Below, one piece after another: positions 44,365 to 52,431 of a stretch of DNA of 64,000 nt. The translations under genes and the position numbers were made by a program. The notes under the pieces were generated by a model that searched no databases, was not told the origin of the DNA, and worked only from the letters and a program-made list of their open reading frames with translations. This stretch comes from JADKHC01 sp047600805. GTDB lineage: Bacteria; Verrucomicrobiota; Verrucomicrobiia; Opitutales; Opitutaceae. Position 1 is the stretch's first letter, and each line of letters opens with the position of its first letter. The stretch covers positions 682,001 to 746,000 of the forward strand of contig JASGKG010000001.1 of assembly GCA_047600805.1 (NCBI GenBank), in the 5' to 3' direction.

Positions 44365-45363
44365 TCAAAATGCGAGTCTGCGCAGCCGCGTTCTCAGGAG
44401 GATGTGATGTGCAATCGTAAAGAATGCGACGGTCCCCAGAAGTGCGACCATAGCGAGAAGCACGTGCCAGCTCGCCGGAGTCTTTGTCGCTATCAGCACC
44501 AAAAGTGGCTGCAGGAAAAAGGGTGTATGATAGAGAAAGATCGTGCCTGAGGCGTCGCCTGTGAGCTCCAGCGGGCGCGCTCGCGGTTTCGAAAGCAGCA
44601 GGCCGGCAAAGATGACCACGGAGAAGAGAAAGTGCGCTGCGGTGGTTCGGCCGGCGAATGCAGCTGCTGCTACAAGCACCACGGTCACCGAAAACAATCT
44701 CAATCGCCAAGTGGGCTGCACCTGTAAAAGGAAACCCACCAGATACAGTCCGACACCGGCCACGAACCGATCCCACGGCCAAACCATGTGTCCGGGAATT
44801 TGCGCGAGCAAATCCGGTCTCAGGAATGGCGCCGCGACCAAAATCGCTGCCATGAATAGCAATGGGCCCGGTGTGTAGCGCACCAATGTAAGCGGCAGAA
44901 GGGCGGCCATCGAAACCACAAAGAGCAACGGCAGAAAATAGAGTTGTTCCCCCACGCCGCCGTTCAGCGTAAGAGAACCCCACCAAAGTTTGTACCAGGC
45001 CGCAGGTTCGCCTAGTGCATCGTTCAGCAGCCCCGCCCGGATCAAAAGCGAATAGACGATCGCATAGACCAGCGAGATGATCGCGTACGGAATCAGAAGC
45101 CGGCGAACGCGAGCCAGTAAAAATACGCCGGGGGGCGTCGGATGTCGCGCGTGACTACCGGCGTGGAGGTAGCCGGACACAACGATGAAGAGCGGAACGG
45201 CCCAGAGACAAAGTTGCCCGGGCAGCGCGATCCACGATCGTTCGACCTCGGGAAAACGCCGGTTCGCCAGGTGATGGGCGACCACACCGATGATGCCGAT
45301 GCCTTTTGCGATGGAGACGGCGTAGTCCTTTTTCATGCGATCGTTGACTCGGGAGAAACGCAT
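44365..45363 (-). CDS. Acyltransferase-3 family membrane protein
   Basis: A 332-residue integral membrane protein with about ten hydrophobic helices. The N-terminal SIAKGIGIIGVVAHHL contains the conserved His pair of acyltransferase-3 proteins, followed by LFIVVSGYLHAG, the second family motif. Members move acetyl or other acyl groups from the cytoplasm to envelope sugars or lipids. An ATG at codon 10 (MKKDYAVS) may be the real start. It is separate from the cytochrome operon by 338 bases and is divergent from the poly-Ser glycosidase gene. Confidence 0.87.
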   Translation of the reverse strand: MRFSRVNDRMKKDYAVSIAKGIGIIGVVAHHLANRRFPEVERSWIALPGQLCLWAVPLFIVVSGYLHAGSHARHPTPPGVFLLARVRRLLIPYAIISLVYAIVYSLLIRAGLLNDALGEPAAWYKLWWGSLTLNGGVGEQLYFLPLLFVVSMAALLPLTLVRYTPGPLLFMAAILVAAPFLRPDLLAQIPGHMVWPWDRFVAGVGLYLVGFLLQVQPTWRLRLFSVTVVLVAAAAFAGRTTAAHFLFSVVIFAGLLLSKPRARPLELTGDASGTIFLYHTPFFLQPLLVLIATKTPASWHVLLAMVALLGTVAFFTIAHHILLRTRLRRLAF

Positions 45364-45571
45364 ACTTTCCGCTAAATGCGGAGGCTTTTGTGTGGTTTAA
45401 ATGCGGTAAAGGTGTCTTCCCGAGGTTCGTATGCCGAGTTTTCCCGGTTTTGTGCGGGTTCTGGTTGGGCGAAACCATGACTGCTTCCGCAAGGATTCTC
45501 AAACGGCTGAGGCCACAACTCATGGTTATATGAGGTCGGTCGGGTAGAATAGGCCTGCAAAATTACCCCCT

Positions 45572-47488
45572 ATGTTTCGAGTGTTTCGTCGGTTCGTGTT
45601 GTTGTCACTGTGCAGCGTGCTTTTGCCTTTCTTGGGCAGGGCTCAGACCGCCACGTTGAGCGTCGATGCGACGCAAACCGTGCGTGTGGTCGACGAACGC
45701 GTGTTCGGGATCAATGCCGTGATGTGGGACGGCCAAACGGGAACAGCACAGACCATCTCATTGGTCAGTGCTGCCGGCGTGCGCACAATACGGATACCGG
45801 GTGGTTCGTTATCGGACGAGTACGATTGGCGTGCTAACAAGACCCTGAACCTCGCCAACGGCCTGCCCTACAACTGGACGTGGGCATCCGGTATGGACAG
45901 TTTCGCACGCTTGATCACCGGCGTGAATACGCAGGCTTTTGTCACTGTGAACTACGGGACTGGCACGCCGGAGCAGGCCGCTGCTTGGGTGGCCTACGCG
46001 AACGCGAGCGCCTCGCTGCTCACTACTACGTCCGACGTTTCGATCGGCGTGGATTCCAAAGGCTACGATTGGAAAACCGCGGGCTACTGGTCCAGTTTGC
46101 GAAACTCGGCAATCGTGGCCCCCGACGACGGCATGAATTTCCTTCGAGTGAGTCGTTCGGCTGGTTACGGCGTTAAATATTGGGAGATCGGCAACGAGTG
46201 CTACGGTACTTGGGAAACTGATCTGCAGGCGGTGGCTCACGATCCGTACACGTATGCTGTTCGTGCCAAGGACTACATTGCGAAAATGAAGGCGGTGGAC
46301 CCCACGATCAAAATTGGCGTGGTGGCGATGACCGGCGAGGATTCCAACGCCAACAACACCAATCACCCTGCGACAAATCCGCGCACCAACGTCGTGCACA
46401 ATGGATGGACGCCTGTGATGCTGACAACGTTGCGCATTCTCGGCGTTACGCCCGATTTCCTGATCTACCATCGCTATGAACAGGCGCCGGCTTCGGACCA
46501 GCCGAATAATCCGGAAGGCGACGCCAAGCTTCTGCAATCGGCGCTGAGCTGGCCTAACGACGCGGCAGATCTGCGGCGTCAGCTCACCGATTACCTCGGC
46601 GCTGTCGGCGCGGGCGTGGAACTTGTGGTGACGGAAAACAACTCCGTGTATTCGAACCCCGGAAAGCAGACCACCAGCCTCGTCAACGGTTTGTTCCTGG
46701 CAGATAGTATCGGCAATGTCTTGCAGACCGAGTTCAACGGACTCATTTGGTGGGCGTTGCGCAACGGACCGTCGAGCACGAACAACAACAGCGCGGCTCT
46801 CTATGGCTGGCGCAACTACGGCGACTACGGAATACTCACGAGCGTTCCCAGCCCAACGTTCAGCGGCGCTCCGACGACGGCATACGAAGGCTACCCGGCT
46901 TACTACGTGATGAAGCTGCTTTCGAATTTCGCGCGCGGAGGCGACACGGTCGTCAAGGCCAGCAGCACGAACACGCTGCTCTCGGTCTACGCGGCGAAGT
47001 CCGCGGCGGGTTCTCTTCGGCTCTTGGTGATCAACAAGGACGCGACTAACTCCTTCACGGCGACGGTGGCGCTGACCGGCTTCGCGCCTGGCGCGAGCGC
47101 GACCGCTTATACGTACGGCAAAACCCAGGACGACCCTGCCAAGCCCGGCGGCAGCGGAGCCACGGATGTGGCCAGCTCAGGGCTTGCCGTCGGTGGAAGC
47201 ACGTTTTCCGCGACATTCCCCCCTTACTCGGCGACCGTCGTGGTCCTCAGTAGTGCGGGCGCGTCTTCGAGCAGTTCATCTTCTTCCAGCTCTTCGTCTT
47301 CGAGTTCTTCGAGCAGCAGTTCCAGCTCGTCGTCGAGTTCTAGTTCGAGTTCGTCCAGTTCCTCGTCTTCAAGCAGTTCCTCCTCGGGTGGTGCCGTGCC
47401 TCCTTCGTCGGGCGGCGGGGGCGGTGCCATGGGAACTTGGTATTTGCTGGGCTTGTTCGTCGCTGCCTTAACGCGTCGACGCAGGTAA
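45572..47488 (+). CDS. Secreted clan GH-A glycosidase (arabinofuranosidase-like) with poly-Ser and C-terminal anchor
   Basis: A 638-residue exported enzyme. After a signal peptide (ending GRAQ) comes a (beta/alpha)8-type catalytic domain with the clan GH-A acid/base pair N208-E209 in KYWEIGNECYG and a likely nucleophile E355 in LVVTENNS. The closest impression is GH51/GH39-type alpha-L-arabinofuranosidase. A beta-sandwich follows (about 430-560). The C-terminus has a long poly-Ser linker (about 47265-47388, mixed codons), SGGGGG, TWYLLGLFVAALT and a final RRRR. The tail matches three other proteins in the window and suggests surface sorting. Exact substrate is not determinable. Confidence 0.87.
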   Translation: MFRVFRRFVLLSLCSVLLPFLGRAQTATLSVDATQTVRVVDERVFGINAVMWDGQTGTAQTISLVSAAGVRTIRIPGGSLSDEYDWRANKTLNLANGLPYNWTWASGMDSFARLITGVNTQAFVTVNYGTGTPEQAAAWVAYANASASLLTTTSDVSIGVDSKGYDWKTAGYWSSLRNSAIVAPDDGMNFLRVSRSAGYGVKYWEIGNECYGTWETDLQAVAHDPYTYAVRAKDYIAKMKAVDPTIKIGVVAMTGEDSNANNTNHPATNPRTNVVHNGWTPVMLTTLRILGVTPDFLIYHRYEQAPASDQPNNPEGDAKLLQSALSWPNDAADLRRQLTDYLGAVGAGVELVVTENNSVYSNPGKQTTSLVNGLFLADSIGNVLQTEFNGLIWWALRNGPSSTNNNSAALYGWRNYGDYGILTSVPSPTFSGAPTTAYEGYPAYYVMKLLSNFARGGDTVVKASSTNTLLSVYAAKSAAGSLRLLVINKDATNSFTATVALTGFAPGASATAYTYGKTQDDPAKPGGSGATDVASSGLAVGGSTFSATFPPYSATVVVLSSAGASSSSSSSSSSSSSSSSSSSSSSSSSSSSSSSSSSSSSSSSSGGAVPPSSGGGGGAMGTWYLLGLFVAALTRRRR

Positions 47489-47698
47489 CCTGGCGAAACG
47501 TATTCGCGCGGCGGACGCGTGGCACTTGGGCGCGATCGGTTGGTGGCGGGTTCGCCGTCGCCGGCGCTGACGTCGCCAACGGGCTCATTGGTTAGCGAAG
47601 TGTAAAGAGAACTGATCCAAGGATTTGACAGTTGCACTAAAGGGGACTGCGGGTTTGTTTCGCTGGCGTCTGCAATTAATTATCAGACTTTTCCGCAC

Positions 47699-49462
47699 AT
47701 GAAAACTTACATCGTTGGCGGCGTGGGTCGCTTCCTTTGCATCGGCTTATTATTTGCGTCATGCCTCTGCTCGTTTGCGGCAGACGGCACCGTTTTGACG
47801 CCCAAGAACAAGGCGATCGGAGCCCAGGGGGGGCAATTTCAAGTTCTAGTTCAAGATTCAGGGGCGTGGGCTGTTGCGACAGATGCTGCCTGGCTGTCCG
47901 TGCAGCCGTCAAAAGGTTCGGGTTTGGGCCTGGTGGACGTGAGCGTCGCAGCGAATGCCGACGGCGTTGACCGGAGCGGAACCGTTGTGATCGGCGGAAC
48001 CGCACTCAGTGTCATGCAGTCGCGGCTCCAAGACGGACCGATCGCCATCACTTCTCACTCGGTCGTGGAGCTGTCTTCGCCGGTATCGGCAAATCTCGTG
48101 GGAGCGATCCCGATGATTGAGGTTCTTCCGGGCACGGGATTCATCAATACCATCGCGCCATCGACAGACGGAGGCTTTTATTTTGGCGGCCAGTTCTCTT
48201 CCGTGGGTGGGCTGACCCGCAATGGCGTGGCGAAAATCGTTTCAGCGAGCGCTTCGGTCGACTTCACCTTCAACCAAAACAGCGGCTTCAACTCTTATGT
48301 GGGGAAGTTGTTGGTCCAGTCGGACGGCCGCGTCTTTGCGTTCGGCGGGTTCACGAGCTACGAAGGCACGGCTCGAAACGGGGTGGCGCGGATTTTTGCG
48401 AGCGGCGTGCTTGATTCTGCTTTTGACCCGGGAGCGGGCTTCTCCGGAGGTTCGCCCTCCGCGGCTGCTCTCCAGTCCAACGGGCGCTTGATCGTCGCGG
48501 GAACTTTCACCAGTTACAACGGAACCTCCCGGAGTGGTATTGTTCGCATCAATACGGATGGTTCGGTCGACACCACGTTTGACCCAGGAACTGGTTTGGC
48601 AGGCGGTGTGGCTTGGGATGTCGCTATCGATCCCAATCAGAAAATCATCATTGTGGGTTCTTTCACCAGCTACAACGGCACGGCGCGGCCGGGCATCGTG
48701 CGTCTGAATAGCAACGGAGCGATAGACACGACGTTTGCGCCCACGACGGGACCAGGCACTGGTTTTGCCTACGTGCTCGCTGTCCAATCTGACGGGCGGG
48801 TCATCGTCGGCGGCGCGTTCGATACTTTTAACGGCGTGTCTCGTAAAAACTTGGTGCGGCTGACCGCGACGGGTGCGGTCGACACGACCTTCGATGTGGG
48901 AACCGGTCTTCTTAATGGTTCGGCTTCGACTTACGTAAGATCGCTGGCCATTCAATCCGACGACCGCATTTTGGCCGGCGGCTTATTTGCGACATTTAAC
49001 GGAACTGCCCGCCAAAATTTGGTGAGGCTCTCGTCCTCGGGCGCCTTGGATACGACGTTTGATGCGGGCGCGAGTTTAAGTTTTCCGATCGTTTCGTTGG
49101 GCGTTCAAACCGATGGGCGCATCGTCGCCGGGGGCATCGCAACCGACGCGAACTCGAACGTCCTCTCGTATAACGTCTACCGCTTATCGGCGGCGGGCGT
49201 ACCGGAGTCGGCCGTCGTGTTGACCACGTCCTCCTCAAGCAGCAGCTCATCGAGCTCAAGTAGCAGTTCGTCGAGTTCGGGCAGTTCGTCGTCATCTAGT
49301 TCGTCGTCTTCCAGTTCGAGCTCTTCTTCTGGCGGAAGCGGCGGAGTGCGCACGACGCCTACTGGCACCGGTGCTGGCAGCAGCGGCGGCGGCGCTCCCG
49401 AAGGTTGGTACGTGGCAGCTCTCGGTTTCGTTGTCGCGGTGCGGACGCTGAGGCGTCGCTGA
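47699..49462 (+). CDS. Secreted BACON/delta-60 repeat protein with poly-Ser and C-terminal anchor
   Basis: A 587-residue protein with a signal peptide (MKTYIVGGVGRFLCIGLLFASCLCSFAA), a BACON-like domain (about 33-110; AAWLSVQPSKGSG), and about seven delta-60 repeats such as IIIVGSFTSYNGTARPGIVRL with SNGAIDTTF ends, which should form a propeller. Then come a poly-Ser run (about 49228-49332), a Gly/Thr linker with SGGGAPEGWYVAALGFVVAV and the tail RTLRRR. It is a shorter relative of the 3576-6800 protein. It lies 210 bases after the glycosidase and before a bidirectional terminator. Confidence 0.88.
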   Translation: MKTYIVGGVGRFLCIGLLFASCLCSFAADGTVLTPKNKAIGAQGGQFQVLVQDSGAWAVATDAAWLSVQPSKGSGLGLVDVSVAANADGVDRSGTVVIGGTALSVMQSRLQDGPIAITSHSVVELSSPVSANLVGAIPMIEVLPGTGFINTIAPSTDGGFYFGGQFSSVGGLTRNGVAKIVSASASVDFTFNQNSGFNSYVGKLLVQSDGRVFAFGGFTSYEGTARNGVARIFASGVLDSAFDPGAGFSGGSPSAAALQSNGRLIVAGTFTSYNGTSRSGIVRINTDGSVDTTFDPGTGLAGGVAWDVAIDPNQKIIIVGSFTSYNGTARPGIVRLNSNGAIDTTFAPTTGPGTGFAYVLAVQSDGRVIVGGAFDTFNGVSRKNLVRLTATGAVDTTFDVGTGLLNGSASTYVRSLAIQSDDRILAGGLFATFNGTARQNLVRLSSSGALDTTFDAGASLSFPIVSLGVQTDGRIVAGGIATDANSNVLSYNVYRLSAAGVPESAVVLTTSSSSSSSSSSSSSSSSSGSSSSSSSSSSSSSSSSGGSGGVRTTPTGTGAGSSGGGAPEGWYVAALGFVVAVRTLRRR

Positions 49463-49490
49463 GTTGCACCACCAGAATTTCGAAAGCAAA

Positions 49491-49517
49491 GAGGCGCGAA
49501 TTGTTCGCGCCTCTTTT
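49491..49517 (+). terminator. Terminator between convergent genes
   Basis: GAGGCGCGAA (49491-49500), loop TTG, TTCGCGCCTC (49504-49513), then TTTT. The upstream side is A-rich, so it may also serve the converging galE gene. Confidence 0.9.
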
Positions 49518-49542
49518 GTGGGTTTGACCGGAGCGGCTTGGC

Positions 49543-50535
49543 TTACTTTTTTCCGAAACCATTCGGATGAGCCGAATGCCATTTCCAAGCGGTGACGACG
49601 ATGGGCTCGATGCTGGGAAATTTGACGGTCCAGCCTAGTTCGGCTTTCGCCTTGGTGGAGTCGGCGTAAAGAGCCGGTGGGTCGCCAGCGCGGCGAGGGG
49701 CCATGACGTACGGGACTTTCTTGCCGGTGACCTTTTCGACCGCGCGAATGACTTCGAGTACGGAGGTGGGTGTACCTGTGCCGAGGTTATAGAAGAGAGC
49801 CGTGCCGGGTTTCGCGAGTTTATCGAAGACAGCGATGTGGGCGCGGCTGAGGTCGTCGACGTGAACGTAATCGCGCAGGCAGGTGCCATCGGGCGTCGGA
49901 TAGTCGTTGCCGAAGACTTGAAGGGCGGGGCGTTTGCCGGTCGCCGCATCAATTGCCAGCGGGATGAGGTGTGTTTCGGGGTTGTGGTCTTCGCCGATTG
50001 AGCCGTCCTCGGCAGCGCCGGCGGCGTTGAAATAGCGGAAGGCCGCAAAGCTCAGGCCATGCGCGCGGGCGAGGGCCTTAAGAAGGTTTTCAACGTCGAG
50101 CTTGGTTTGGCCGTAAGGGTTGATCGGCGCTTGATTGAGCGTTTCGACCATCGGCATTTTTTCCGGAACGCCATAAGTCGCGCACGTCGAGGAGAAGACG
50201 AATTTAGTAACCTTCTTCTCCAGCATGACCTTCAATAGGTGCAGCGGAGCGACGACGTTGTTGAAATAGTATTTCAGCGGATCGGTCACGGACTCGCCGA
50301 CGTACGCATAGGCGGCGAAATGCATGACGACGTCGATCTTCTCATCGACGAGGATTTTGCCGACCGCGGCTTCGTCGCCGAGATTGGCATCGTAAAACGG
50401 CACGTTGGGCGCGACTGCCTGGCGGTGACCGAAGACGAGATTGTCCAGCACCACCGGGCGATGGCCCGCGGCGGTGAGCTGGCGAACACAGTGGCTGCCG
50501 ATGTAACCGGCGCCTCCAACAACGAGTACGTTCAT
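49543..50535 (-). CDS. galE: UDP-glucose 4-epimerase
   Basis: A 330-residue extended SDR that interconverts UDP-glucose and UDP-galactose. The NAD motif GGAGYIGSH opens the protein, SSTCATYG and YGQTK (Tyr and Lys) are the catalytic segments, and RYFNAAGA, DYVHVDDL and NLGTG follow in family order. UDP-Gal could feed the MGDG-synthase-like and other glycosyltransferases of this window. It diverges from the ketosynthase gene across a gap of about 60 bases. Confidence 0.95.
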   Translation of the reverse strand: MNVLVVGGAGYIGSHCVRQLTAAGHRPVVLDNLVFGHRQAVAPNVPFYDANLGDEAAVGKILVDEKIDVVMHFAAYAYVGESVTDPLKYYFNNVVAPLHLLKVMLEKKVTKFVFSSTCATYGVPEKMPMVETLNQAPINPYGQTKLDVENLLKALARAHGLSFAAFRYFNAAGAAEDGSIGEDHNPETHLIPLAIDAATGKRPALQVFGNDYPTPDGTCLRDYVHVDDLSRAHIAVFDKLAKPGTALFYNLGTGTPTSVLEVIRAVEKVTGKKVPYVMAPRRAGDPPALYADSTKAKAELGWTVKFPSIEPIVVTAWKWHSAHPNGFGKK

Positions 50536-50597
50536 GCGGCGAGGCTTGTATTGCTTTTGGCTGGTGGATGGCTAGCCCTTTTCGTTCCAATCTTTTC

Positions 50598-51833
50598 ATG
50601 AAGCAGACGCGTATCGTAATTACTGGTGTTGGCCTGACGGCTCCGAACGGAAATTCCCTGTCCGAATTTCGGCAAAACCTCCTGAACGGAGTCGCGGGCA
50701 TCGAGCGCATGGAAATCCGCTACATGGGCACGCAGCTCGCCGGCGTTTGCCATTACGATGCGCTGAAATACCAAAAGAAAAAAGAACTCCGCGTCGGTAC
50801 GCGCGCCGGCTCGATTGCCATCTACTGCGCGCGAGAAGCACTCGCCGACAGCAAGGTCAATTTCGAGGCTCTGCCGAAGGACCGGGTGGGCATCTACATC
50901 GGCTGCACCGAGCACGGCAACGTCGAGACGGAAAACGAAATCTACAACGTCTCGAAATTTAACTACGACGTGAAGTTCTGGTCACACTACCACAACCCAC
51001 GCACAGTAGCTAACAACCCCGCCGGCGAGACGTCTCTCAATCTCGGCGTCACCGGCCCGGCTTACACAATCGGCGCGGCTTGCGCGGCAGGTAACATGGG
51101 CCTGATCCACGCGACGCAGATGCTTCGCCTCGGCGAAGTCGACTTCGCGATCTGCGGCGGCGTCAGCGAAAGCATTCACACGTTCGGCATTTTTGCCGGG
51201 TTCAAGAGCCAGAACGCCCTCGCCACGCACGAAGACCCGAAGAAGGCCAGCCGCCCGTTCGACAAGGCGCGCAACGGCATCGTCATTTCCGAAGGCGGCG
51301 CGCTCTACACGCTCGAACGGCTCGAGGACGCCCTCGCACGCGGCGCGAAGATCTACGGCGAAATCGCCGGTTATCACGTGAACTCGGACGCCAGTGACTA
51401 CGTACTGCCGAATCCCGAACGCCAAACCGAGTGCATCCGCGCTGCGATCAAACGCGCCGGGATGACGCCGCAAGAGATCCATATTGTTAACACTCACGCC
51501 ACGGCGACGCCGATGGGTGACATTCAAGAGTGCCACTCGATCCGCAACGTTTTCAGCGATTGCCCCGACACTTTCATCAACAACACCAAGAGCTATATCG
51601 GTCACGCGATGGGCGCGGCGGGTGCGCTCGAGCTCGCGGGAAATCTGCCGAGCTTCGACGATCTCACGGTCCACCCGACGATCAACGTCGACAACCTCGA
51701 TCCGCAGTGCGAGTTGCCGGGCTTGGTTTTGAACCAACCCCGTAAGGCAAAACGGGTTGACGCCATCTTGAACAACTCCTTCGGTATGCTCGGTATTAAC
51801 TCAGCGCTGATTGTTAAGCGCTACGTCGCCTGA
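50598..51833 (+). CDS. Beta-ketoacyl-ACP synthase (FabF-like)
   Basis: A 411-residue condensing enzyme from ATG 50598 (the frame opens earlier at 50568 but without family sequence). The triad is C162 in IGAACAAGN, H300 in NTHATATPMGD and H336 in NTKSYIGHAMGAAGA. The usual Gly/Ser-rich regions are altered (CTEHGNVETENEIYN), so it differs both from housekeeping FabF and from the ketosynthase at 20318. An acyl carrier protein gene follows after 35 bases. Together they look like a second dedicated acyl-elongation pair. Confidence 0.92.
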   Translation: MKQTRIVITGVGLTAPNGNSLSEFRQNLLNGVAGIERMEIRYMGTQLAGVCHYDALKYQKKKELRVGTRAGSIAIYCAREALADSKVNFEALPKDRVGIYIGCTEHGNVETENEIYNVSKFNYDVKFWSHYHNPRTVANNPAGETSLNLGVTGPAYTIGAACAAGNMGLIHATQMLRLGEVDFAICGGVSESIHTFGIFAGFKSQNALATHEDPKKASRPFDKARNGIVISEGGALYTLERLEDALARGAKIYGEIAGYHVNSDASDYVLPNPERQTECIRAAIKRAGMTPQEIHIVNTHATATPMGDIQECHSIRNVFSDCPDTFINNTKSYIGHAMGAAGALELAGNLPSFDDLTVHPTINVDNLDPQCELPGLVLNQPRKAKRVDAILNNSFGMLGINSALIVKRYVA

Positions 51834-51868
51834 GCCGATATACCAGTTTTACACGCCAACTCCCCGCA

Positions 51869-52126
51869 ATGACCAACGACGAAATCAAAAAGGTAGTCAT
51901 CGACATCATCTCGGACATCGCTCCGGACGAAGACACCAGCAATCTCAAACCCGACGTGCGCCTGCGCGAACAGCTCCAGCTCGATTCGATGGACTTCCTC
52001 GACATCGTCATGGAACTCCGCAAACGCTACGGCATCGAAGTTCCCGAGGCCGAATACATTAAATTGGCGACGCTCAACAGCTGCGCCGAGTACCTCGGCC
52101 CGAAGTTCGCCGCGCTCGGCAAATAA
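51869..52126 (+). CDS. Acyl carrier protein
   Basis: An 85-residue carrier protein. S40 in QLDSMDFLDIVMEL is the phosphopantetheine site; the DSMD variant replaces the DSL of primary AcpP, which is seen in carriers of specialised pathways. Four helices are predictable. It pairs with the ketosynthase 35 bases upstream and is followed by a terminator. Confidence 0.93.
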   Translation: MTNDEIKKVVIDIISDIAPDEDTSNLKPDVRLREQLQLDSMDFLDIVMELRKRYGIEVPEAEYIKLATLNSCAEYLGPKFAALGK

Positions 52127-52153
52127 CCCCGCAAACCAACGAGAACTCTTTCC

Positions 52154-52181
52154 AAAGCCGGAGCGAAAGCCCCGGCTTTTT
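52154..52181 (+). terminator. Terminator after ACP gene
   Basis: AAAGCCGG (52154-52161) pairs with CCGGCTTT (52172-52179), 10-base loop, T-run to 52181. It is 27 bases after the ACP stop codon. Confidence 0.85.
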
Positions 52182-52240
52182 GCAGGGTTGAAAAGGCGAT
52201 ATTGGTCTCTGCCGCGTCACTTCGATATCAGAAATCGTTA

Positions 52241-52335
52241 ACCGCAGAGAGCGCCGAGGGCGCAGAGTTTTAAGAAGAGGGAGAGCTTTTGACGCAAAGA
52301 TCCCGAAGGCCGCAAAGGACAGAATGAACAAAATG
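52241..52335 (+). repeat. Dispersed CGCAGAG/CGCAAAG repeat, copy 1
   Basis: A noncoding block with ACCGCAGAGAGCGC, CGCAGAGTTTTAAGA, GACGCAAAGAT and CCGCAAAGGACAGAATGA motifs, ending AACAAAATGG. A related block lies in opposite orientation at 54680-54830, so the two copies flank the GH28-esterase gene. The motif order suggests an old non-autonomous element; no terminal repeats or target duplication were made out. Confidence 0.75.
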
Positions 52336-52372
52336 GCTCAAATGGCCTGACCCGAGGAATGCTCGTAGGTGG

Positions 52373-52393
52373 AACCTGCTGTCCCAGCAGGTT
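52373..52393. repeat. Short palindromic hairpin
   Basis: AACCTGCT (52373-52380), loop GTCCC, AGCAGGTT (52386-52393). It lies 39 bases past the end of the GH28-esterase gene, so it could terminate that gene, or it may be a small dispersed palindrome. No T-run follows on the minus-strand side. Confidence 0.55.
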
Positions 52394-52431
52394 GGTTCGA
52401 GGATCGAAGGTAGTTGTTCAGTCCCCTTGGC

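Noticed and set aside
47265..47388. Possible microsatellite or CRISPR-like repeat
   Set aside because: No regular repeat unit or spacers; the DNA is a mixed-codon poly-Ser coding run.
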